From assembly GCA_036320915.1 (NCBI GenBank), contig JAXBDG010000004.1, positions 2,790,001-2,854,000 on the forward strand: 64,000 nt of DNA. The letters run 5' to 3'. The notes beneath the pieces were generated by a model. The model was not told where the DNA came from and did no database searches. It saw nothing but the letters and a program-made list of their open reading frames with translations. Positions 1-11,000 of the stretch are shown piece after piece (positions within the stretch are counted from its first letter, which is position 1; each line of letters begins with the position of its first letter). Origin of the DNA: Linnemannia elongata. Taxonomy: Eukaryota > Mortierellomycota > Mortierellomycetes > Mortierellales > Mortierellaceae. Position numbers and translations under genes: made by a program.

Positions 1-440
1 GTATGTATGTGTAATGGCTGTTGCTGGTAATATGGTGATAATGTTTTCGGCAGCGAGGTAAAATGGACAAGGTAAAGGGGAAGAGGCCATGAGAGTGAGA
101 GAGAGTGAAGGGAGGGGAAGGGGCAGGAACGAGAGTAGAAGAGGGGAGGGGTACGAACAGAGAAGTGAGAGGAGACATATGTGCCTCATAGTGGCGTCCA
201 GCAAGGTTGATCCTGATCCATGTCCAAGCCGGATTTCTGAATGCATCGCCAGTAAGGTAAACGAGCCCTCACGGGGAAATAGACAACAAGAGAAGAGAAG
301 GATGTGCAAAAAAAAAGGAAGGGGAGCAATTGCCGATGGACGAGCAGGACAAAAAAATAAATAAAGGATAGGAGCCCATCCGAATGCATGGGGTGCACAG
401 ATGGATACAAAACCCCGGTTAATGTAGCCAAAAAGGCAAT

Positions 441-477
441 CAACAACAGCAACAACAACAACAACAACAACAACAAC
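441..477. repeat. CAA/GTT trinucleotide microsatellite
   Basis: About twelve CAA units with one CAG interruption lie inside the presumed long first intron of the minus-strand gene that starts at 985. Confidence 0.9.
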
Positions 478-684
478 TCCATGCATGCCTTATGCGTGAA
501 TGGGCGTTGGGCTCAGACAGGAGAATATCTTTTTTTGGTTGTTGGTTCTTGTGCCACGCATGTCTCTCAACCCCTCATTCCATTGTCTCTTCCCCTCCAC
601 ATCATACACATTCGCACAAGGGAGTAATTAACAAAGCCAACCCCCTCGCCGAAAAAAAAAACTGGATTGATTTGCGCGACATAC

Positions 685-985
685 CACTGAGGTCGTTCGA
701 CCTTGAGGGCTGAGGAGTATCGGGCGTAGTACCGGCGAGCTCATCCATGATATCGTCCATCAACGAGAACGGCGATTGTAGTCCTGTTGTGGTCGTCATC
801 TCAGTGGTTGGTATACTTAGCGACAGTGGAGCGACTACAGGAACAGAGACAAACGGTGCTGCTGGGATGCCACTGGTCTCGAACGACACTGAGGAGCCAG
901 TCATGGTTGACCCGACTGTGCGCTGCCCGCTTAGGTCATCGCCTTTGGACCTTTTCTTCTTAAGCAGGCTGGTTAACTTTCCCAT
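685..985 (-). CDS. First exon of an unrecognised gene (partial)
   Basis: An ATG at 985 opens a 301-nt reading frame of 100 codons plus one base that ends at a good donor (GTATGT, 684-679). The peptide starts MGKLTSLLKKKRSK, a Gly-2 followed by a lysine-rich patch. That could suit N-myristoylation plus a basic membrane contact, though this is only suggestive. It then becomes Ser/Thr/Pro-rich and looks disordered. The downstream exons are unresolved. One possible acceptor is the CAG ending at about 257, which would continue in phase with EIRLGHGSGS. I do not recognise the family. The window edge may cut the gene, so only this exon is claimed. Confidence 0.45.
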
Positions 986-3900
986 TTCTACTTTGTTGTT
1001 GTGGAGTGAGGGGAGAAAGAAGTGGGATGAAGGGAGGAGGTGGAGGAGAGGAAAGGTACTGTGTTCCTTTGGGTTGTTTTAATTGTTGCTGTAGTTGTTG
1101 GTTGCGGGCTTGTCGGTTACTGTTTTTCGAGTCGAGAAGAGTGCTTTGATCTTGCGTTTTTGTCGGTAAAATCGAGAAGGGGTGAATCAGAGGGGGAGGG
1201 GCAAGAAAAAGAATGCGATGATGAAGAAATGAAAAATAAGGAAAGAGAAGAGAAAGAAAAAAAGGTGTGGCCGGACGGGTGGTCGGTTGAAAAAGTGGCG
1301 ATACTTTTTGTTGGTTGAGGTTTGGCGATTCGACTGGTTGAACAGATGAACAGGGCAGACTAAACTAAGGAATTGAGTGTCAGTCTCTATGTTTTCTGTG
1401 TACTCTGAGGAGGAATGAGGGAGAAAGAGGAGGAGAATGGAGGGAAAGAGAGTGGTAAAGTGCGAGAGGGAATGATAAAGACAAAAAGAAGAGAAATAGA
1501 GCCAGGAGATAGGAACAAGAATAGGGAAATAAAAAAATTGCACGTTCGTGGTCTTGGTCGTCCCTTGTGTTCACGGTCGTTTTGCTATGTGAGGAAAGAG
1601 GAAAAAAGACGACAGGAAAGGAAAAAGAGAAATAAGGGGAGAGAAAGAGCGTTCGGGTTATTACTAGAAGACTGACTAAGAGTCGTCTTTTTTATACATC
1701 CTTTTCCTTTAGCCTTCGCGAATGACGAGATGTCTATTTTGTATCGGCCGCGCTCTCTTTCTCTTTTTGAGTGGTGTTGACGAATGAAATGAACAGAACC
1801 AATTCATGGTCGAGACAAAGAAGGGAGACTGCGTACAGAAAAATAAGGTTGATCAGATCAGGGCGATGGCTGTCTCAGGTACGCGTCGTGATGTGAGAGG
1901 CTGAGCAGTGGGTATATGTAAAATGCACAAAAGAAAAAAGTGACAAAGGCAAGAATGAGAGATGAGAGATGAGAATGAGGAAAATGGATATTTGCCATAG
2001 AGAACGAAAGTAAAAGAAAGAGAAAGACAAAGCGAGATGATGGGGAGAGAAGTAAGGAAGCGAAGAATAGTCTTCAAGTGGAGGGGTGCCAAAAGGGTCG
2101 CCTTTTGTACTTCTCTATCTTAATTGACAAAGTGCGAAATACACACATACATCATCACATCATCTCCCTTCTCGTCGCCCCACCCTTTCCTCCTCGTCCC
2201 TTTTTGCAATCTCTCTGTCTCCGTCCCTGTCCTGTCCTATCCTGTGCTCACCCTGTCTCTTTTTTACTTGCGTCTCTTCTCTCCATCTATCCCTGCCCTC
2301 CCTCTCTCTCCCTTTTTCTCACCCGCAAGAAAGTAACCTCAATGACACGCTTTCGCAAAAAAAAAAAAAAAAATAGATTTGATCCGCCCTTCAAACCGCC
2401 GATAATTCACAGTAATGACCTAACTTGAAGGAGGTGAATGACCTGCAAGCAATTAGATGAGCTGTGCCCGCCTAAACACACAGGTCCCTTTCAACTCCGT
2501 TTCTAGTTCGCTCACTCCCAGCACGATCGCACATAAAGAGAACTCGTGGCCAGATAGATGCTAGGGATAATTTGAGTTTGCACGTAGCAGAAGAGCAGAC
2601 GAAAAAGCGAGAAACGAGAGAAGAGAAAAGAGACAGGCAGGACTAATCATCTCCCACTTCCTCTGCTTTCACTCTCGAGGAAAAGAAGAACAAAAAAAGG
2701 AAGTAAAGATCAAAGGCGGAACTGGATATCATCTCCAACCCACTACCAACTCCAAAGAAAAACTGAAAGGAAGTAGCGTGTTCTAGCCCTCAGCGCCCGA
2801 CATTTGGGTTGCTTGTCCGAGGAAAAAGTTACAGCGATTGCTGTGGACTTTCTTCCTCACCACACCTTCCAACTACCCGAGCAGGCGGCAAAACCCTCTT
2901 CGCGAAAAACATAACTGTCACCCTACGCAATGTGTGGACCCTTCCCTTTAAGTCTCCGTTCAATTCGCTCACACTCTTCCAACTCTCGGTTTACTGCTAG
3001 TTTTGTGGATGAATGATCTATCCTTACAAAACAACCAACAACGACACCGTGTGTGTGTGAGGGCAGGGAAGTTGGGGATATTCCGATTGCTGTCTGTGTA
3101 AAAATAGACCCAACCCCTACAGAATATTATGCCCGATACGCCAACACCACGTTGAGGAACAAACTAACTACTCCAGTCCACACTAGGGGAAGGGTGATTC
3201 TAGACGCAACCAATTAACTGAATGTATCCTCAAGGTTGTCGATCCTCGAATATGGCACGATAATACGGAAACAGCAAGGGAGGTGCAGAGATGAAGGTGT
3301 GAGGGGTGGTGTGAAAAGGTGCCTGGATCCAGCTTGATATGAACCTCTTTGTTTTGATTGCACTAGTCAACTTCTTTTGCCCCTCTTGGATGTCAAGAAG
3401 GCAGAATCGTACTTATATGCATACCCCACTTCTGGCATATAAGAATATCTCCTAATACAGAGAAAAAAAAACAAAGATAACTAGTACTCACACCCTCCTA
3501 CTTTTAACAACCTCAACAAAGAGGCAAGGAACGAAAGAAAAAAGGAATGGGCAAGAGACTTGACAAACCGATAAGTGAATGGGAGAGAAAGGGAGTGAAT
3601 AGGAAGAAGCGGAGAGACAAGTAAAACGGAGTGTGCAAAGATTTGTTTGCTTTTTTCTCATGACAAGAACAGTCCAGAAGAATTGACCGTCTATCATAAA
3701 CGATAGAAAAGATACAGAAAAGGATCTAAACTTCAAAGCATTGGATGATGTCCCACTCCTTTGTTCGTATGTGTGTGTCTTTTTTAGCCCTCTCCTTTAA
3801 TTTGGCTGATGGTTTTCTTCCTTCTCTTTCCCTTTCAACTTTGAGTTGTGTCATAGAGACAAACAAAAATGCAGGGAAGGAAAATTACATTTTAACCACT

Positions 3901-6900
3901 TCCGTCAATGGTCGTTGTTTTTTTATCACCACTCCATTCCCTACCTCTCTCTCCGTCAATCATTTGAACTATCCAAAGTAAGTGAGAGATAGGAGGAACG
4001 ATGTAGTTCCCATCGCGTAATTTCATCGCACAAATCGGCACTTGTGGGTAAGTGAGAACGAATAGCGCGAAAAGTACAAAGCATATACGCAAAACCTGAG
4101 AAAAGATTTCTGGTTTTGATTTGTGGAAAAGGGAGATAAAAAAACGTGGTTTAAAGGAGAAAAGAGAAGGAAGGTACAAGGATAAACACAGAAGAATAGT
4201 GGTGATGGCGAAAGAGAGGTGTATTGACAAAGAAGGATTGAAACAAAATAGAGGAACAGATAGAGATAGTACCAAAAGTGTAAAACACAACACCAGATCA
4301 AATGCTGTTGTGGAATTCCATCAATGCCGACACCCAGCAAGGCTCGAAAGAGAGAAGCAGTTGTGATACAGGGGTGTTTACAGAGCATGCTAGTCTCTAG
4401 CGCGCTGTCTCTCTGTACTTTATGAACAGAGACAGGGCGCAGTAAATGAGTGCATCCCCGGAAGGTCACTCTTTTCTGGGTTGAACATGACAGGGGAGAG
4501 TATGGGAAGAAAAGTGGAAGAGGAATGCTAATGTATGACAAAATTCGGGGAGGGAGTGGGCAGGAGGTCTGTTACTGTTATTATAGAAACTTACGTTGAC
4601 GCACTTGGCGAGACTGAATGGATTGGCGATAATGTCCCGTGTTCCCGTTGCGATGCAAGGTTGAGCAAAAGAACCGTGTGGTTGAGGAAGGGGGTTGGGG
4701 AGAGAAAGGGGGACAAGGGAGGGTTCGTTGAAAAGAAATGACAATCGCAATAATGAGCAACTGCTAAGTGGTGGAATGCGATCGTGATAAGAGTGGTAGG
4801 ACACAAGAAGGGGAGGGTCGTAGAAAGGCGTGTGCGCGAGCAGTAAAGATGAGGATATTAAGATTACGTGAGTATTAGGTATGAAGTAATGTAAATGGGT
4901 ATAAGAGAGAAAGAGAGAGAGAAAAGTATGGGCAAGAAGTGAATGTCCCGTGTACAGAAGAAGGTAACAAAAACGAAGAAAGAAAAGGAAAGAAAGAAAA
5001 GAAGAGAGAAGAGAGAAGGAAAACAAAATAGAAAAAAAGGGGAGCGCTAACGATTAAATAGAAGTGACAAGAGAACGAAAAACAGGACGGCCCGAAGAAA
5101 CTATAGCTAATAATTGAAACACGCTTTCCGAATCCCTCCTCTCTTCTACTCCCTGCCGATCTGTATTCTTTCGTTGGTTCGTTCTTGGAAAGAATCCTTC
5201 GGCATATTCAATAGTCTCCATTTACGATGCATTGGGAAGAGGCCAATGCGAGGTACAAACACACAAACAAAGAAAACCAACTTGTGCCCATTCATACGAG
5301 AAGCAAGGGTGCAACAATCGGCGTGTATTGCGTGTATTCTTCCCTCTCCTCTTTCCTCTCGTTCAATTGATGGAGTCATGGCCAAAGCAGAGAGGATCCA
5401 AAGAGTCGCGGTGTTGTTTATCGCCTTTTGTTTATGTCTGTTTTTACGTCAAAGGAGAAAGTTCATCATACCCACGACACACTCACACAACCATTGCGCG
5501 AGTCTTTTTGCTCTAAACCTTTTTGTTTCTCATACTGAACCTTATGAGGCAGCCATTTGACATGTTGTTCTGAAAAATTCTTGTGTTCCTTTCCCTCGAG
5601 ACGAGACTGAACGTCCAACTAGTCGGCTGGCTGGACTTGCTGGCTGGTTGACAAACTGGCTGGCTCATTCTGAAGTTTACCCTCCGTTTCTTTTTTTTTT
5701 CTCTTGCTGTGTGGACATGAATGGAAAGGGAAGGTAGAAGTACGGAGTCGTTTGTTGACTTGACTGGGAGGGACCAGTGAGCTCCTTTTCCTTTGTGCAT
5801 GCGCCTATTGCCTCTCCATGAGTGGATAAGACGTATATTTCCACAAAAAAATTTTCAAGGAGATACTTGAAAAACGCGCACATTTACGCTCACACCATTT
5901 CATGTCGTCCATGCTCAGATATCAGATACGCCCTTGAGAAGGTGAGAAAAAAGAGGCACACGATCGCAATATGTGGAGAACATCCTTTTGAGCACGACAA
6001 GGCAAGAGAGTAAGCCAAAAGGACCCATGTGAGCCAGGGTCAGAGTTAGAAAAAAAAGGGACACGAGTACAGCATACTCAAAAGTTACTCGCTCTCTTTA
6101 TTCGATGTGCTTATGCTTCATTAGATTATCCATATCCTGGCCTTTTTCGTGCACATCCTTTAACAACAATAAGCATCACGCTCTTCTATCAACAACACCT
6201 CAAGATCCTTTAAGTCTGACTGCGCATGAGCTGAATGAAGGGAGTGGCTCTCAATTTCCCATAAGAATTGGGCGTGGCAATGAAACAAGAAACAGAAACA
6301 GGATCGCAATCCTTGCTGCAAGAAAATAACGACAGCCTTGCATGGCGTCCTTTTTACATCTACCCCGTTTTTGTCCCTCGCGCCCCACCAGCCAAATAAT
6401 CAGCACATTCCTCAACACCTGTTATTTGTGATTCAAAATTCATAAAAAGGATCTTCGAAACATGGTAACAAATGTCAAAACAAGTCATATAATGATTTAA
6501 TGCCATGCGATGCTCAAGGGAATCTATGCGATGCATACGGAGTGAATGTAAGTAATATGCCTGTTTCGGTGTATGTCTGAGTGGGTCAGTCTAATTGGCG
6601 TAAACGCAAAAAACTCCCTCGTCCGTCCTTCCTTCCCTCTCTCCCTCTCTCCCTTCTCTCTTACACAATGACTGGCAAGCATGCGTGTAAAGCAGCTCTC
6701 GATCCATTTTTTATCTCTTCGTCGTTTTGTTTGCTCGCCCAGCGTATCCCCGGTTATCATTTGTTTCATTGTCCGGCCCGTACTTCGAGGGATGAGAGCG
6801 TCATTACTGGGGATTAGCCGATTGACTTTCTGGCGCCGCCGGGGCTAGTATCGGTATTGTGCATGGATTCTTGAAAAGGCATGAAGAAGTGATGTTCCTT

Positions 6901-7490
6901 AAGGACAACATTCCTAACGTTATGCAGACAAGCCGAATCAAAATGTCGTTAGCCTTTACATCCCTTTTTCTTTGCATAGGGGGATATCACTTTTTTTTGC
7001 AGCCTATCACTACCTCCTCAGTATCTCCAAGGTCGGTAGCTTTCCCGCCGAGACCTCGCATTTATGTAGGCTGTCGGGTGGACAGAGAAGCAGGAGAGCG
7101 AAAACCGACCGCCGAGACAAGAATCTACTATTGGGTCGATAGCTAGGATCTTATTTTCTTCTGATAGGCGCGCGTTGTTCTATTTTTGTTCATGCGCAGA
7201 CCAATCTTAGAGCCTGTGCGCCCAAGGCGATAGGCAAATGGAAGTGAGCCGACATTTCGGATAATCTTGCATCGTATCTTGCTTTCATTTTCATTCCCAT
7301 CTTGACTGCATGATGTTTTTTGTTTATTTTTTTTTTTGCTTCCAGTCGGACGCGACTTTTTATTATCAGATGGGCTCAAGTCAAGCATAGTCACCTGAAG
7401 TGAAGAGGATAGTCGCGGTTGATGAAGTGACTACAAACAATCATTACCACATTACAACTACCAAAGCCATAGTCAGTTTCCTCGTTCATA
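986..7490. other. Long spacer with no supportable gene
   Basis: About 6.5 kb of strand-biased sequence, with purine-rich stretches (1000-1660, 4100-5040) alternating with pyrimidine-rich ones (2150-2340, 6600-6670). The frames here are low in complexity (runs of F, L and S or of K, R and E) and lack domains or a splice logic I could defend. There is an A-run at 2357-2373 and several shorter ones. The stretch just above 985 is probably the promoter and 5' leader of the minus-strand gene. I see no tRNA-like B box, transposon ends or recognisable protein fragments. Confidence 0.5.
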
Positions 7491-8021
7491 GTTCCTTCTT
7501 TAATATTAAAGACATGTTCTCTAGTATATATTTCCCCATGCCCTCGTTGGGTGCTCGTTTACTCGTCTGTTTCTTCTCTCTATCTTCCTTGTTCTAACCT
7601 CGTAAAAGGCTTTTTTTTGGGCTTGCGCATTGGGAGCGATATTGATTTCTGTAGATGACGAAAGCCGGACCATGTGTCAAAGGGACAAGCATCGCACATG
7701 TGTCTGGAGCATATGGAGCAAGAACGAACAGAAAAATCGTGGCAGAGAAAAACTGGAAGCTTCAAGAGTCACTCAACCCAACAACCACTGACCCTTTTTC
7801 TCACACCAGCTTTCCAATGCAACCTGGGTAGATAGGGCAATGTTGAAAGAACCGTTCTTTCCCAAGGAGCAATAAAATGAAAACACTTTTTATGGCTTGA
7901 CACAATCATCTCAAAAAAAAAAAAAAATGTTTTCGTTGTCGTTGTGTATTTTCGATTGTAGTTTATTATTCGCTTTCTTTGCTCTGCTTTGTGGTCGAGA
8001 TCCATCCACTACTCCTTTTCC
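7490..8021 (-). repeat. 3' flank of the NACHT-WD40 gene, also present at about 53.08-53.64 kb
   Basis: The segment just downstream of the NACHT-WD40 stop codon is clearly homologous to 53076-53639. Shared landmarks are AGACATGTTCTCTAGTAT, CTTCCTTGTTC, CACATGTGTCT, AGAACGAACAGAAAA, CAAGAGTCACTCAACCCAAC and TCACACCAGCTTTCC. The order and orientation relative to the coding fragment are the same in both copies. The duplication therefore took the gene's 3' end and about 0.5 kb of flank together. Small indels and substitutions are scattered throughout, so the copies are not recent. Confidence 0.85.
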
Positions 8022-11000
8022 TCAGACCCCAGCGTCAGGCGAAGCGTACTTTTGACGAATGACGGAACTGCGCTGAGCCAGCAACTTCTGGTGGGTCGGG
8101 CTCAGACCAGTCGCATCCTCAAAAACCATACCTGCGGTGCAGAGCGATCGAGGGTTGGTGCCCCAGAGTAGCTTGACGACCACGGTTCCGTCGTTGCTCG
8201 ACACTCGCCAAACTTGGACAGACTCATCCATGTTGGAAGTGATGAACTCTGTCGGGACAGCCGGATTCCAGGACAGGTTTATGAGTTTTGCAGAAAACAC
8301 ACAAAGAGCATATGCATGAGTCCAGTCATCGGTATCCCCCTCGACCGACCGCCGATGCCAGAGATGCACAATGTAGTCAGCGCCAGTGGTTGCCAGAAAC
8401 TGGCCGCATGGCGAATAGGTAACGATGTGGCCCGAGAGGTCCTGCGGATTGATAGGCGGCATCTTCAAATACGAGTGAGGCTCATCCGACTGCAGGTCCC
8501 ACAAGGCAATCGAAGTCTGTGTGCGCAAGGCAAGTTGCTGACTATTTGGCGAATAACCAAATGCCAAAATTCGCTCATTCAAAAGCTTCTTGGACGTTAA
8601 GAGGGCTTTTGTCCGAGGATCAAATAGCCAGACTATTTCGTTCTTCGAGCAGATCGCAAGTTGATGTCCTGTCGGAGAAAACTTCAAGTCAGAGATCCGA
8701 TCATTATCGCCTCCACCTCCTTCAATAAGAACGCAGTGCTGCTCCGCATCACGAAGGTCCCATAGCCGTACAAACCCATCGGCGTCGTATGAGGCGATCC
8801 GGCGACCACAGGTTGAATAAACCAGATCACACACCTCAATCGAATGCCCCTCCAAGACCGGTCCTGTTGCACCAGAGCTGAGATCCCACAACCGCACTGA
8901 ACCATCCTCGCACCCGGTTGCAATCTGATTTCCGTCCGCTGAAAAAGTCAGGCACCCGATCGACTCTGGGTTCGAAAACTGGAACGACACTGATACAGGC
9001 GCTCCTGTTTTGGCATCTCTTTGTCGGACAATATCATGGCGATCCATAGTGAAGACAGAGAGGCCATCGGAAAAGTAGGCCACGTTAAAAGCGCCACCAA
9101 TCTGGTCTTGTATCGCAATGCTGGACCGACTGGAGTTCACCTCCCATAATCGCACCGTCCCATCTTCAGATCCCGATGCAATGGTGAAACCGTTTGGAGA
9201 GAAAGCAACGTCCCATACGTTGTCCGAGTGACCGTTAAATGCGTAGATAAAGTCTCCTGTGGATGCGTCCCACAACATTACCCTGCGGTCCATGCTGACA
9301 GTGGCGATCGATTGGCCATTCGGAGAGAATGCGATTCCCGTAACCCAATGGGTATGACCTTGTAGTGCAGGACCTGGGCTACCGGAGGCCATATCCCACA
9401 GACGTGCATTGCCGTTATTGTGACCGGAAGCTATCCATCGGCCGTCTGGAGAATAGGCAAGACTGTAAATCCCCCCCAACAAAGGACTTAAGATGTTCCC
9501 TGGCTCTCCTGTCTCTGAGTCCCAAAACCTAATCGTTCCATCATGACCCCCCGATACAAGCTGATGTCCATTCGGGGAAAACCTGACGCTCATAATCCAG
9601 CCAGTATGGCCTTCCAAAACAAAGACGCACACTCCCGTCTCCGAATCCCACACTCGTACTGCATTGTCGTAGCCGGCTGAGGCAATACGGTTGCCACAAG
9701 GCGAGTATGACAATGAACATATGGTACCAGTATACCCCTCCATAACCAACAACTCCTTGCCGCTTGTGCAATCCCACAACCGAACCACTCCTTCATGGGC
9801 TCCAGATACGATCCGTTGGCTGTCAGGCGAGAACGCCAAACATCGGACTATTTCAGAGGCTGTGGCTAGATGAATGGGTTGCCATGTAGAGGTGTCGTAA
9901 ATAGCGATGGCAAAGCCATCACCATGTAGCGCCACACCAAGCAACCTTCCGTCCGGCGAGTAGGCACAGGCTTCCACGTCACCCTCTTCCCTGAGGTGTG
10001 GCAGCTCTCCAAACTGGACACCCTCTAGCTGTGCATGGCTCAGATCAGCTTGCCGCAACCAACTCCCCGAGAGATTGACGTTCGTCAGGTCGGCGCCTTG
10101 GAGCTGAGCAGAATCGAACTGGCCGTAAGAAAGATCGGCACCAGGGATCTTGATGCCGCGAAGATCTGCACCGTGGAAGGTCACACCGGCTTTGACTAGG
10201 ATCGTGATGGCGTTAGCGGCAGCGATGGTGGCACTGGATTCGGTCTTGGACTGGTCGATGACGGCGCGGAGTTGTTCTCCAAAGTTAGGATCCTGGCTGA
10301 CGCGGTCGCACAAGAACTGGATAATCGACGGCTCCTCGAGCAATCTTCTCTGGTATAAAGGCCCATTGGTATCCGGCGAGAAGGAAGCCGGGGATGTAAT
10401 TTCAATTGAGGATTCAAAGTCCTGCTCGTCAACCTTAGCTGGGTTGTAGATGACGCGAGAGAAGAAATACTCCAGCATAGTACGATGGACAAAGCGGTAT
10501 TGGTTGCCGGCACGCATCAATGGACTGGCATCGCGGAGCAGCTTGATCTCTGGGTCGGAACCAAAGAACGTCGCCTTCCAGGAGTCCTTGTCATGTCGAT
10601 GGATGTATTGGACCACATGGTTTCCGTCCTGCTCCTGAAAGATTGCCGCAGAGAGACGCTGCAGGTAATCGATCCCGCATCCAATAAAGTCGTCGTCCAC
10701 GAGCGAGTTGAATGCCTTGAGTTCTTCCTTGTCCAGTGTGCTTGTCTGTAAACGCAGTCGATTCGTCTCCAACCACTGGTCAACAAACATGTCGTAGAGT
10801 CCGACTCGGGTGACACGAATACTTGACAGATCTTCATTCGAGGCAACTAGGCGTGGCAGAGCCTTGAGAGCAAGTGAGAGGAGGAACGGGTTCTTGACGA
10901 GGTCTTTGACATTGGAGATCGTTGTCAACTTGTCCATGTACTCTTTCGCCGACCAGACAGCCTGATTCCGGAATAACAGTGAAGTCTGTGGATCCTGGGC

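Noticed and set aside
4466..5026. 186-codon minus-strand frame with long Leu/Phe/Ser runs that mimic membrane helices
   Set aside because: Low-complexity pyrimidine-rich DNA; no conserved motif and no splice or start context.
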